Assembly: GCA_963823095.1 (NCBI GenBank)
Contig: CAWGKI010000004.1
Span: 62,001 to 126,000 of the forward strand
From: CAIVVT01 sp963823095
Lineage (GTDB): Bacteria > Acidobacteriota > Terriglobia > Bryobacterales > Bryobacteraceae
DNA: 64,000 nucleotides
Direction: 5' to 3'
The notes below the pieces were generated by a model. It did not search any database and had not been told where the DNA came from. It saw only the letters and a program-made list of their open reading frames with translations. The translations under genes and the position numbers were made by a program. This document shows, piece after piece, positions 36,287 through 46,054 of this stretch. Each line of letters opens with the position of its first letter. Within the stretch, counting starts at the first letter, position 1.

Positions 36287-36776
36287 CAAAACGGAGCCGC
36301 GGCCGTCAGGGAGGTGGTATCGACGCCAACTCCGCTCACTGGCACCGATCACTCCATGACCGGCCGACCGTTCACCCCCGATGAATAAAATGGGGACCTG
36401 TCCGCAGCACCCAACCACCGCCAGCACCGAGCCGCGAACGAAGAGAGCGGTCCCCCTTCGAGAACCCTCGGCACGGACCGCCGCGTCAGCGGCCTACGAA
36501 CCGTCCTTTACTTGGTTTGCCGCCCAAGCCGGGCGCGTCTCGGTCATCGAATTTCGCGGAAGGGATGGACGAGGTGAGGACCGCCATGCGGGCGAAATTC
36601 CGAAGGGACCCCTCTCTTCGTTCGGGGCTGGCAATGACTTGCAGTGCAAGCGCCGCATAATCAACGGCCAGATTTTCAGAGCAGCCCTCAACGACCGCGA
36701 GCGGTCCGGCCTCGAGCGGCCACTCCGCCATACTCCCACCTCCGCCCCGAAACGGAGCCGCGACCGTCAGGGAGCG
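36287..36776. repeat. Cluster of dispersed repeats in a 630-base gap
   Basis: No gene is apparent between 36280 and 36910. AAACGGAGCCGCGGCCGTCA with GGGAG at 36288-36312 recurs with one change at 36750-36774 as a direct repeat framing the region. Inside, CCAGCACCGAGCCGCGAACG with AAGAGAGCGGTCCCCC at 36421 is mirrored at 36601-36632 by CGAAGGGACCCCTCTCTTCG with TTCGGGGCTGGC, an inverted pair about 140 bases apart. The layout resembles a composite of short mobile repeats. Confidence 0.6.
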
Positions 36777-36910
36777 GTTGCAGCAGAGTCTTCCTGCTGA
36801 ATTTGAGACGCTCGAGGGGTCAAAGACCGAGACGTACTGCCACTTGTTGAGCGTTGGGCGGCGTTCCAGACAGGAGAGGGCCAGGGTGGGCCCTCCCCAC
36901 AGAACACAAA

Positions 36911-37123
36911 CTACTTCTTGGCTTCGCAGCCTGCCAGCGAGTGGGCTTTCGCATAGCACTTGCCGACGTCATTCAGGTCTTTCTTGCCTTTGGCGACGTG
37001 GCAGGTGAGGCAGTCCTTGTTCTCTTTCTTTGCGTATGCCGGCTTCGAGAAGGAAGCGGTGGTCGTGACCAGCACACCGGTCATCAAGATGGCGAGGGGC
37101 AGGATTAGTCTAAGTGCGCGCAT
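36911..37123 (-). CDS. Small periplasmic one-haem c-type cytochrome-like protein
   Basis: ATG 37123, preceded by GGAGAAACACC, gives 70 residues: a clear signal peptide (MRALRLILPLAILMTGVLVT up to about residue 30) and a 40-residue mature chain with one haem-binding CLTCH. It is lysine-rich and holds two further cysteines (GKCYAKAH and GCEAKK). The size is well below that of ordinary cytochromes c. It could be an electron shuttle or a cytochrome c7-like fragment. It stands alone between repeats and the GH31 gene. Confidence 0.7.
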   Translation of the reverse strand: MRALRLILPLAILMTGVLVTTTASFSKPAYAKKENKDCLTCHVAKGKKDLNDVGKCYAKAHSLAGCEAKK

Positions 37124-37353
37124 GGTGTTTCTCCAGTTCCAATCGTTCCAATGATTTCGTGGGCGTCCCACAATATGGTGACGATACCACGATTTATTGT
37201 GTTTCCAGTCCAGGCTTCGAGTCTTACCGAATTGGCACTAGGCGAAGACCCATAAGCGGGCTAGTCAGTCCGTATTTGTGGAGTTTCACATCGTTTTTAC
37301 GTTTTTTTATGAGGCGGCCGTTTTTGCGCCGGTCGCTCGCGCCGCCCCGCGCG

Positions 37354-39733
37354 CTACTTGGCAGCCGGCACTGACTGCGTCGCCGATACCTTCGCGCCCG
37401 AGTACTTCAGCACCTTGTCCGCCTGCCCCGCGACGGCCGGTCCCGCCCCATGCCCGCCGCTCACGAAGATGATGTTAAACGTGCGGTCTTTCAGCATGCC
37501 CGGGAAGCTGCCCTCTCGTTTGCCGACGGTCAACGTCTTGGTCCGATCGTTCCAATGGATCGGGATAGTGGCGTAGACTCCCTTTTCGTAGCGGTACGAA
37601 TCGTTCTCGTCTTCGTACAGGGTGAAGTCGCCGTCGGCGCCCGGATAGACCCGCAATTCGATCGGGTCCGCGGGCTCTTGAGTGCTCCACTCCACCTCCG
37701 GTCCCATCGGCAGGATCGAACCGGCGCGGACGAAGAGCGGCATACGATCCAGCGGCGCGGGCGCATCCATCGCCTTGCCCCCTCGGATCCGCGCTCCCGT
37801 CCAGAAGTCGTACCAGTCCGCATTCGGTAAGTAGACCCGGCGCGATGTCGCGCCGGCCTCCGTCACCGGATTCACCAGTATCGACGGCCCGTAAAGGAAC
37901 TCGTCTCCGGTGTTTTGAGCTCGCACATCGTCCTGGAAATCCATGACGAGCGGCCGCATCGGCGTGTAGCCCTCATTTGTCACCTTCCACGCCATCGAGT
38001 AGATGTAGGGCATCAGCCGGTAGCGCAGGCGGTCGAAACTCGTCAGAATCGTCTGCGCCTCCGGGCCATAGGCCCACAGTTCGTTCTCGTTCGTTGTGCG
38101 AGTGCCGTGCACGCGGAAGATCGGGCAGAACGCGCCGTACTGGAACCAGCGGATGAACAGCTCGCGGAAGGCGGGGTCCTTCGGATTCGGATTGCCGCCG
38201 ATGAAGCCGCCGATGTCGGTGGTCCAGTACGGGAATGCCCGACAACGCGAGGTTCAGTCCGCCCGGAATCTGTCGCTTGTAGCTCTCCCAATCCGACAGG
38301 ATGTCGCCCGACCACGACGTCACACCGTACCTCTGCCCGCCGGCGAAAGACGAGCGCGAGAGGATGAAAACGCGCTTTTCGTTCGAAGCCGCGCGCTGCC
38401 CTTCGTAGACGCCGCCTGTCGTCATCAGCGGGTAGATGTTGGCATAGCGCGCGCCGTTGCCAATGGCCGTCTTGTTGTACATCAGCAGGTTCTTCTCGCG
38501 GCCTTCGGTCTCGGGTTCCGTCGTGTCCATCCACCACGCGTCGGCGCCGATCTGGAACAGCGACTGGTCGATCAGATTCCAGTAATACTTCCGCGCCTCG
38601 GGATTGAAAGCGTCGTAGAGCGCCATGCCGAGCGGGTGGAACGACTTCGCTTTTGTGCGGTCAATGAAGAACCCGCGCTTGTCCATGTCGTCATAGGTCG
38701 CCGAGCCGGGGTAGAAATACGGCCAGACGGACATCATCAGATGGACGTTCTCGGCATGCAGTTCCTTCACCATGCCCACAGGGTCGGGGTACTTGGCGTT
38801 AAACTTGAACTCGCCCGTGTTGGTCCACCAGAACCAGTCCTGCACGATGTTGTCCATGGGGATGTGCAGGTCGCGGTACTTCTTCGCCACGCCGAGCAGT
38901 TCCTGTTGGGTTTGGTACTTGTTCTTGCACTGCCAGAAACCATAGGCCCATTTGCCGAACATCGGCGCGCGGCCGGTCAGTTCCCGATAGCTCGCAATGA
39001 TGCTGTCGAAATCGGGACCGTAGATGAAGTAGTAGTCGATCACGTCGGCCACCTGCGAGCTGATGTACAGGTAATGCACGAAGCGATTGTTGAAACGGCT
39101 GGCCGAAGTGTTGTTCCAGAAGATGCCGTATCCGTTGGTCGAAAGCAGCAGCGGGACGGCGACGTTCGTGTTTTCCTGCGAAATGTCCACCGACTCGCCG
39201 CGATAGTTCCACACACCGGCCTGATGCTGGCCGAGCCCGTATAGCGCTTCGGGCGAGCCGTACATCTTCACCACGTCCTCGGCCGACCAGGTCGGCTCGC
39301 CGTTCACCACGGCGGGCTCCATCGTCTTCGGCCCTTCCTGCAACAGCGGCCGGCCCTTCAGGTCGGTGTAGATCACCGTCGAGTCCTCGCGATTCACCAC
39401 CACCTTCACGCGCGCCGTTGTCAGAGTGACGTCCTTATCCGTCGAGCTGAAAGTGAACTTGGTGGGTGGCCAGGTATCTTTGACCACCACGAACTCTTTG
39501 CGCTCGGGGAACGCGCCCGTCGGCGAGTAGAGCACGCGGACGATGGAGTCCGAGCAGATTTGCAGACGCGAAACGCCTGTTTGCATCTTCAACTCGACAC
39601 CGTCCGGCCGTTCGCTCACGTTGGTGACGGGGTTCAGTGCATACCATTGCCCGAATGAAGGGATTGCCACGGCGAGCAGCAGCGCTGCTCTAAAGCCGTG
39701 GGAAACGAGTGCGGCGAAGTTCTTCCGATACAT
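37354..39733 (-). CDS. Secreted glycoside hydrolase family 31 alpha-glucosidase/xylosidase, one frameshift
   Basis: A signal peptide (FRAALLLAVAIPSFGQWYAL region) is followed by the GH31 N-terminal sandwich with the YGLGQHQAG block and a catalytic barrel. The nucleophile aspartate is in WWMDTTEPETEG and the acid/base aspartate in VTSWSGDILSDW. At 38231-38233 an extra G converts the expected IPYWTTDIGG into another frame; the following RVHGTRTTNENELW and the C-terminal sheet domain (LPNADWYDFWTG, LPLFVRAGSIL-like) lie in the second frame. Corrected length is about 790 residues, normal for the family. Confidence 0.85.
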
Positions 39734-39808
39734 GGAGTAGACCCTCCGAAGGCCTTCACCCATCTTACTTTTAAGCGAGGCCACCTCGAAACGGAGCCCC
39801 AAACATGC

Positions 39809-39956
39809 CTGGGAGCGCCGATCTCCAGATCGGCTCCGCCCGGGTCACGCTTCAACCGCCGGCAATTGCGGGCAGCCTTCCAGGCGCTCAGATGCTCATT
39901 TGAGTTGTTGCTCACACGCGCTGTTCGGAGCTGATCTGGAGATCGGCGTTCCCAGG
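39809..39956. repeat. Inverted-pair hairpin element (REP/BIME-like)
   Basis: CTGGGAGCGCCGATCTCC plus AGATCGGCTCC at the left end is mirrored at the right end (about 39927-39956) by GGAGCTGATCTGGAGATCGG plus CGTTCCCAGG. The two arms of about 30 bases each contain the family 1 hairpin and enclose about 90 bases of unrelated sequence. It fills the space between the GH31 start and the M61 stop and matches the element at 59.4 kb in design. Confidence 0.7.
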
Positions 39957-39960
39957 AGCG

Positions 39961-41816
39961 TTATTCGCGCAGCCACGCCTTCAAATGCGCCTTCTGCGCA
40001 TCCGTCGCATCGGGCCGGAACTCCAGTTGCCACGATGTGGGCTTGTCCGCCGTGACGACAAAGCTCAATTCCTGCAGCATGTCGCGATGGGCGACCAGCA
40101 ACTTCACCGTCTCGCCAGGCTTGTACGATTCCAACTGCGCCGGCCACTGTTCGGCTCTCAGCCTGTACCCGTTAATCGCCAAAATCTCGTCGCCCACGTT
40201 TGCGCCCGCTTGTTCTCCAGGCGTGTCGCGCACCACCGAACTCACAACCAGACGCCCGTTGTCGACTCGCGTCAGCAGGCCGGTCTTGATGCGCGGCGGC
40301 GTGCCAGGTCTCTGCGTGGGGGCCTTGAAGCGCAAGACCATACCAGTCGAGCAACTCGTTGTAGTCGAGTTCCTTGGTCGAATCGAGAACCACCTGGAAC
40401 CACTCGCCGAAATCCGCGCCCGCGACTTCATTGACCGTCGCGCGGAACTGCTCCGAAGTGTAGCCGCGCTCGCCGCTGTAGCGCTGGTAGGCCAGCGTCA
40501 TCACGTCGTCCAGCGACTTCGCGCCGTCGGTCTGCTTGCGGATCTTCGCATCCAGCAACAGACCCACAATCTCGCCCTTGGTGTAATAGCTGATCGCGGT
40601 GTTCTGCGTGTTCTCGTCCGAGTGATACAGCTTGATCCACGAGTCGAAGGAGTTCTGTTCCAGCGGTGTCACCAGCCGTCCCGGCGTGTTCTGCAGCGAA
40701 GTGATCGCGCCGCCGAAGGACTGCAGCACCTGGTCCCGGGTCGCTTGCTTCGTGCGGCCCAGAGCGAGTTCGCCGTAGTACGACGTGAAGCCCTCGGCCA
40801 GCCACAGACTAGGCGTGTAGTTCTCCTGCTCGTAATCGAACGGTCCCAGTTCCACCGGTCGCAGACGCTTCACATTCCACAGGTGGAAGTATTCGTGACT
40901 CACCAGCCCGAGCCACCCGAGCCGGTTCGGCCGCCGCATGCCGCGTGGCGCCGAGTCGTCGCTCGGAGGCGGGACCACCGTATTCCCATAGGCCCACTTA
41001 CTGCCTCCCAGCCAGGTCGAGTTCTTATGTTCGAGGCCGCCGCCCGCCTCAATCAGCATGTTGAAGAAGACGTATTGGTCGTAGGGCAGCCCGCCCCACA
41101 TGCGGCTGTATTCCGCCACGATTTTCGCGACGTCATTCGCCGACGCCTCGCCGTCCCACATCGGACCCTCGCCCTCGTTCACCAGGAAGTGCTTCTTGCC
41201 GTCCACGTCAAACTCATGGATTGGCGCGTTGCCCGAATAGATCGGCGAGTCCAGCAACTGGTCGAAGTCCGTGGCGACGTAGGAGTGATCGCCCAGGCGC
41301 TTCAGCCCGCTGATGCTCTCCTTCCACGCCGCGGGCAACTCCAGCTTCACCTCATAAGCCCGCTTGTCATCGCCCACGATGGTCACGAAGTTGGCCGCCC
41401 CGTTCATCATCGCGAACCCCGCATCGACGTAGTTGCCTTGTACGCTTGGCTCGTTCGCATAAACCTTGTAGCCCACCGTGAGCGTCTTTGCGCCGCCCGC
41501 TTCGACCAGCCAACGATTCTTGCGTGTCTTCTTCACGGCCAATGCCTGGCCGTTGTCGCCGGTCGCCGTGAACGCTTCGACGTTGCGGGAATACTCCCTC
41601 ACCATGTAGGAACCGGGGGTCCATACAGCCATGTAAAGCTCGATCTGAGTTTTCGTGACAGGGATCTGCGCCGTCACTTCGAGGTAGTGCGTTTGCGGCT
41701 TGAGGAAGCGAAGCGTGTAGCGAATTGGCTCCGGCGCGTTCGCGGCAGTTCGCGAAAAACGAGCAAAAACAGGTCAAAAAGAGGGTAAAAGTGACACTTC
41801 GGGTAGGTTTCTGCAT
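39961..41816 (-). CDS. M61-family glycyl aminopeptidase with PDZ domain, two frameshifts
   Basis: ATG 41816 gives a signal peptide (VTFTLFLTCFCSFFA) in one frame; the mature start PIRYTLRFLKPQTHYLEV is in another, so one shift lies near 41735. The catalytic part has the zinc site SHEYFHLWNVKRLRP and the downstream LAEGFTSYYGELAL with the third ligand glutamate. After a second shift near 40345 comes a PDZ domain (VVSSVVRDTPGEQAGANVGD, EILAINGYRL) and a C-terminal extension. M61 enzymes are periplasmic metallopeptidases of the leukotriene A4 hydrolase fold. All expected parts occur in order. Confidence 0.8.
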
Positions 41817-41839
41817 GGGGAACTTACAATAGTAATGGA

Positions 41840-43210
41840 TTGCCGAACGATACAAAAATCCGCGTTCTCGGCGCGGGCCTCGCGGGCAGCGAAGCCGCCT
41901 GGCAGATTGCGCGCGCTGGCCTGGCCTGCACCCTGCACGAGATGCGCCCCGTGAAGCAGACCAAAGCCCACAAGACGGCGGATTTCGCCGAGCTGGTCTG
42001 CTCGAATTCGCTCAAGAGCGACAGCCCCAACACGGCTTCCTGGCTACTCAAAGACGAACTGCGGCGCATGGGTTCGCTCGCGCTGCAGGCGGCCGAAAAG
42101 GCGCGTGTGCCCGGCGGCCACGCGCTCACGGTTGATCGCGATGTCTTTTCCCGGACCATCACCGAAGCGCTGGAGGCCGAGCCGCTGATCGAAATCCGGC
42201 GCGAGGAGGTGCGCGAGATTCCCGAGGACGGCCTCGTGATCGTTGCCACCGGCCCGTTGACTTCGGGCCCTTTGGCCGACGCCATCGCGCGCCGCACGGG
42301 CAGCGAACGCTTATACTTCTACGACTCGATCAGCCCGATAGTGGATGCCTCCACCATCGACCGGGACAAGGTCTTTGCGGCATCGCGCTATGGCAAGTCG
42401 CTCGACGGCGGAGACGACTACCTGAATTGCCCGATCACGAGGGAAGAGTACGAAGCCTTCCTCGACGCCCTGCTCGCGGCCGAGAGCGCCGACGCGCACA
42501 TCGAAGACGACATGGCCATCCATGAGGGCAAGGTTCCGTTCTTCGAGGCGTGCCTGCCGATTGAAGAGATCGCCCGGCGCGGCCGCGACACGCTGCGCTT
42601 CGGTCCGATGAAGCCGGTCGGCCTGGACGATCCGCGCACCGGCCGTTGGGCTTACGCGATCGTGCAGCTCAGGCAGGAGACGCAGCGCGCCGGCAGCTAC
42701 AACCTGGTCGGCTTCCAGAACCACATGAAGTTCCCGGATCAGAAGCGAGTGTTCCGCTTGATTCCGGGTCTGGAAAACGCCGAGTTCCTGCGCTTCGGTC
42801 AGATGCATCGCAACACGTACATCAATGCGCCGGAACTGCTGACCCCACGCCTGCAATTGAAGGCCGACGAGCGGGTCTTCTTCGCGGGTCAGATCTCGGG
42901 CGTTGAAGGTTACGTGGAGTCGATCGCGACAGGCTTGCTCGCCGGACGGTTCGCGTCGGCGTATGCGCGTGGAGAGGCAACAGCCTGGTTGCCGCGCGAG
43001 ACCGCGTGCGGCTCGCTGGTTCACTATCTGACCCACGCGGATCCGAAGCGCTATCAACCTGCGAACATCGCCTTCGACCTTCTTCCTCAGCTCGACCCGG
43101 AGTCGAAAGGAAGACTCCGGCACGATAAGAAAGCGCGCCACGCCGAAGTCTGCCGCCGCGCGGTGGCCGCGATGGATGAGTACCTGGGCGCCAATGCCGC
43201 AATTGCCTGA
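41840..43210 (+). CDS. trmFO: Folate-dependent tRNA uridine-54 C5-methyltransferase TrmFO
   Basis: TrmFO methylates U54 in the T-loop of tRNA using 5,10-methylenetetrahydrofolate and FAD. The 456-residue protein has the FAD-binding start IRVLGAGLAGSEAAWQIARA, the family motif LVCSNSLKSDSPNTASWLLK, FFEACLPIEEIARRG, LRFGPMKPVGLDDPRTG and the C-terminal GQISGVEGYVESIATGLLAG. The first codon is TTG at 41840. It overlaps the next gene, xerC, by 17 bases; a trmFO-xerC pair is known in other phyla. Confidence 0.93.
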   Translation: MPNDTKIRVLGAGLAGSEAAWQIARAGLACTLHEMRPVKQTKAHKTADFAELVCSNSLKSDSPNTASWLLKDELRRMGSLALQAAEKARVPGGHALTVDRDVFSRTITEALEAEPLIEIRREEVREIPEDGLVIVATGPLTSGPLADAIARRTGSERLYFYDSISPIVDASTIDRDKVFAASRYGKSLDGGDDYLNCPITREEYEAFLDALLAAESADAHIEDDMAIHEGKVPFFEACLPIEEIARRGRDTLRFGPMKPVGLDDPRTGRWAYAIVQLRQETQRAGSYNLVGFQNHMKFPDQKRVFRLIPGLENAEFLRFGQMHRNTYINAPELLTPRLQLKADERVFFAGQISGVEGYVESIATGLLAGRFASAYARGEATAWLPRETACGSLVHYLTHADPKRYQPANIAFDLLPQLDPESKGRLRHDKKARHAEVCRRAVAAMDEYLGANAAIA

Positions 43211-44106
43211 CACGGAACTCGCGCGCCTGATGGGCGCTTATCTGGACACGCTGCGGCGCGCAAGCGCGAGCGTGCACACGGTGCGCAACTACGCCTCCGA
43301 CCTCCTAGCATTTTCACGATTACCTGGCGCGCGCGGGAGAGCCGCCTGGACCGGCCGGGATCGATGCCCTGCTGATTCGCGAGTGGATGGCGTCGCTCTA
43401 CACGGCGGACCTGTCGCGCGTGACCATCCGGCGTAAGCTCTCCGCGCTGCGCGGGTTCTTCGAATACTGCGTGCGCGAGGCGCTGATCGCGGTGAATCCG
43501 GCTTCGCTCGTGCTGACTCCGAAGATCCCCAAGAAGCTGCCCGACGTGCCCAGCGAGGAGCAGACCAACGCGCTGCTGGATGGCGCCGAATCGGGGCAAC
43601 TCCCGCGGCCCTCGCCCGAACGCGATCAGGCGCTGCTCGAAATGCTCTACGGCTGCGGAGTCCGCATCAGCGAGCTGGTGGGGATGAATGTGAGCGACGT
43701 GGATTTCAGGGAAGGTTGGGTGCGGGTCCGCGGCAAGCGCAAGAAGGAGCGGCAGGTGCCGATCCCCGCCCAGGCGCTATCCATTTTGAAGTCGTGGATT
43801 GAGGTGCGCAGCGCGCAGCCGGGCGAGGATGCGATCTTCGTGAACCATCGCGGGAAGCGTCTCACGGATCGCGGCGCGAGCCTGATTGTGAAGATGTACT
43901 CGGTTGCGCTACTCGGCGACTCGGCGATGCACCCGCACAGCTTGCGCCACGCCTATGCCACGCACCTGCTGCGCGCCGGCGCGGACCTGCGCGCGATCCA
44001 GGAATTGCTGGGCCATGCGAGCCTGTCCACCACGCAGAAGTACACGCAGCTCTCGCTGCTCGATCTGATGAAGGTCTACGACGACGCGCATCCGCGAGCG
44101 AAGTAA
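43194..44106 (+). CDS. xerC: Tyrosine recombinase XerC-type, one frameshift
   Basis: The recombinase resolves chromosome dimers at dif. From ATG 43194 the N-terminal SAM-like domain reads LMGAYLDTLRRASASVHTVR. At 43313-43316 a four-T run has one T too many; removing it gives LAF-HDYLARAGE and joins to IDALLIREWMASLYTADLSR. The catalytic domain is intact: arginine in YGCGVRISELVG, the HSLRHAYATHLL histidine-arginine pair, GHAS histidine and the nucleophile tyrosine in STTQKYTQLS. Corrected length is about 304 residues. The dif site is not in view. Confidence 0.85.
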
Positions 44107-44110
44107 CCGT

Positions 44111-44197
44111 GTGGGGCGGCGCTCCAGCGCCGCGCGGGGCTTCCAAGGCCCGCCCGGAAGAGCGAGCCAAGGAGCGGACGCTGGAGCGCCGCCCCAC
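44111..44197. repeat. GTGGGGC-type hairpin element with perfect inverted ends
   Basis: The left end GTGGGGCGGCGCTCCAGCG is the exact reverse complement of the right end CGCTGGAGCGCCGCCCCAC (19 bases). Inside, GCGGCGCTCCAGCGCCGC is a perfect stem around CC and GCGGGGCTTCCAAGGCCCGC is a near-perfect one. It separates the convergent xerC and selB genes and could serve as a bidirectional terminator. Confidence 0.75.
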
Positions 44198-44203
44198 TTT
44201 GAC

Positions 44204-46054
44204 TTAGACCACGATGCGCTTGTCGCCTTGGCGCTGAGTGACGTGAAGCCGGTCCAGGAATTCAAGTAGTGGAATTGCGTACTTGCGTGAGACGCCGGTC
44301 CACCCTTTGAATTCGGGCACGGAGAAAGGCTGTCCTCGATGGCTCTCCAGCAGCGCCTTGAGATTCGCCAGCGCATCGGCATGGCAGATGAGATCGGGCG
44401 ATATGCGGATGAGGCTACCCTGTTTGAGTAGGAGTTGCAGGATGGAGCGCGCACGCCGCTCGTCAATGCCAGAAGCCGCCAGAACATCGGTCTCGGCCGG
44501 AACCGCCAGACCGCCGTCGCGGAATAGCGACTCGATTTTGCGCAGCGCGTCGTCCTCTTCGCTCCGCAATCGCACGCCGAAACTCTTCAAGCGCAGGATT
44601 TCACCCTCGTCGACGATCTCCGGGGAGGCTGTTAAGACTGCTTCCAGAAGAGCTGGAACCAGGCCCGCCTGCCGCCTTGGCATTCCCGGCACGAGCGGAT
44701 TGGCGCGATGAAAGGTGTCAATGCTCGCAGCGAGCGAGCGCGCAGATTCCGCGATGCGCGCGATGGGGACGAGCAGCGGCTCTTCGTCTTTCAGCACCGC
44801 CAGACCGGCGTTCCCGGCTTCTGACAAGAGAGTCTCGGGCAGCACGCCGGTTCTCGCTACCGCTTCGCGCAATGGAATACCTGGATCGGCCTCCAGCGCG
44901 TAGAGCGCCAGGCGACCGCGTAGGTCGAGGCCCTCCAGCGTCCGCAATCGTTCGGCCGCCGCGAGGCGCCGCATGCGGGAAGGCGGCGTGTTTTCGAGAA
45001 TCGTCCCGCCGCCGATAGTCACCACCGGAGAGAACATGCGCACGATGAAGCGGTCGCCGGGGAGCAGGGGCAGAGGCTCTTTCAGCAGCAGCCGGATGCG
45101 GCCGGTTGAGCCGGGCTGAAAGGGTTGCAGAGTGTCCAGCAGCCGCACTTCCGCCTCAGTTTCGGCGGTGCCCGAATGGAAGTGGACCGGCGCGCGGTGC
45201 TTCAGCGGCAACGAGCCTGGCAGCAATTCGAAGCGGCACTCCACGGCCGGTGTCGTCCGGAACAGGCCCGGTGGAACCAGGGTCATGCCGCGATGCAGTT
45301 CGGTCGCTTCCACACCGGCCAAGTTGACCGCGGTCCGTTGCCCCGCCGTCGCAATGCCGGTCTTCTCGCCGTGGACCTGCAGGCTCCTCACGCGCAGACG
45401 CCGGCCGGAGGGCAGCACCTCCGCCTCATCCTCGACGCGAATCGTGCCCGAGGCGAGCGTACCGGTAACGATGGTTCCGAAGCCGCGCAGCGTGAACGAG
45501 CGGTCGATCGGCAAACGAAACGCCCCGCCGGTTTCGCGAGCGTGCGCTCTGTCCGCGCATTCGATCAGCGCACTGCGCAACTCGGGCAGGCCCTGGCCGG
45601 TTTTCGCACTCACGCCAACAATCGGAGCGCCGTCGAGAAAGGTACCCCGGACGAACTCGGCGACTTCGAGCGAGGCCAGTTCCAACAACTCGGGATCGAC
45701 GAGATCGCACTTGTTCAGCGCAATCACGCCGGAGCGTAACCCAAGCAGCCGGCAGATTTCAAAATGCTCGCGCGTCTGGGGCTTGATGGACTCGTCGGCA
45801 GCGACCACTAACATCACGATGTCGATGCCCGCGGCGCCGGCCAGCATGTTGCGCACGAACCGCTCGTGGCCGGGCACGTCTACAAATCCCAGCCGGACGC
45901 CATCCTGCTCCAGGTGAGCAAAGCCGAGGTCGATGCTGATGCCGCGTTCCTTCTCTTCCTTCAGCCGGTCGGTGTCGATGCCGGTCAAGGCATGGACCAG
46001 CGCGGTCTTGCCATGGTCGATATGGCCCGCCGTGCCGACGATAATGTTCTTCAT
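44204..46054 (-). CDS. selB: Selenocysteine-specific elongation factor SelB
   Basis: SelB delivers selenocysteyl-tRNA to UGA codons next to a SECIS hairpin. The 616-residue protein has the GTPase G1 GTAGHIDHGKTALV, G2/switch GISIDLGFA (SelB version), G3 DVPGHERFVRNM, G4 NKCD, then two barrel domains and four C-terminal winged helices ending WTGVSRKYAIPLLEFLDRLH, which bind SECIS RNA. The start ATG 46054 has AGAGGAGC about 11 bases upstream. The organism should therefore make selenoproteins; selA, selC and selD are not in the window. Confidence 0.93.
   Translation of the reverse strand: MKNIIVGTAGHIDHGKTALVHALTGIDTDRLKEEKERGISIDLGFAHLEQDGVRLGFVDVPGHERFVRNMLAGAAGIDIVMLVVAADESIKPQTREHFEICRLLGLRSGVIALNKCDLVDPELLELASLEVAEFVRGTFLDGAPIVGVSAKTGQGLPELRSALIECADRAHARETGGAFRLPIDRSFTLRGFGTIVTGTLASGTIRVEDEAEVLPSGRRLRVRSLQVHGEKTGIATAGQRTAVNLAGVEATELHRGMTLVPPGLFRTTPAVECRFELLPGSLPLKHRAPVHFHSGTAETEAEVRLLDTLQPFQPGSTGRIRLLLKEPLPLLPGDRFIVRMFSPVVTIGGGTILENTPPSRMRRLAAAERLRTLEGLDLRGRLALYALEADPGIPLREAVARTGVLPETLLSEAGNAGLAVLKDEEPLLVPIARIAESARSLAASIDTFHRANPLVPGMPRRQAGLVPALLEAVLTASPEIVDEGEILRLKSFGVRLRSEEDDALRKIESLFRDGGLAVPAETDVLAASGIDERRARSILQLLLKQGSLIRISPDLICHADALANLKALLESHRGQPFSVPEFKGWTGVSRKYAIPLLEFLDRLHVTQRQGDKRIVV

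Noticed and set aside
43194..44106. XerC-type recombinase as integrase of a genomic island.
   Set aside because: Its linkage to trmFO and its full XerC layout fit the housekeeping enzyme; no att-like direct repeat or cargo is seen beside it.
44204..46054. A selenoprotein gene or tRNA-Sec near selB.
   Set aside because: I found no gene near selB with a conserved in-frame TGA at a typical Sec site and no long-armed tRNA fold; the TGA near the psd start is explained by a frameshift.
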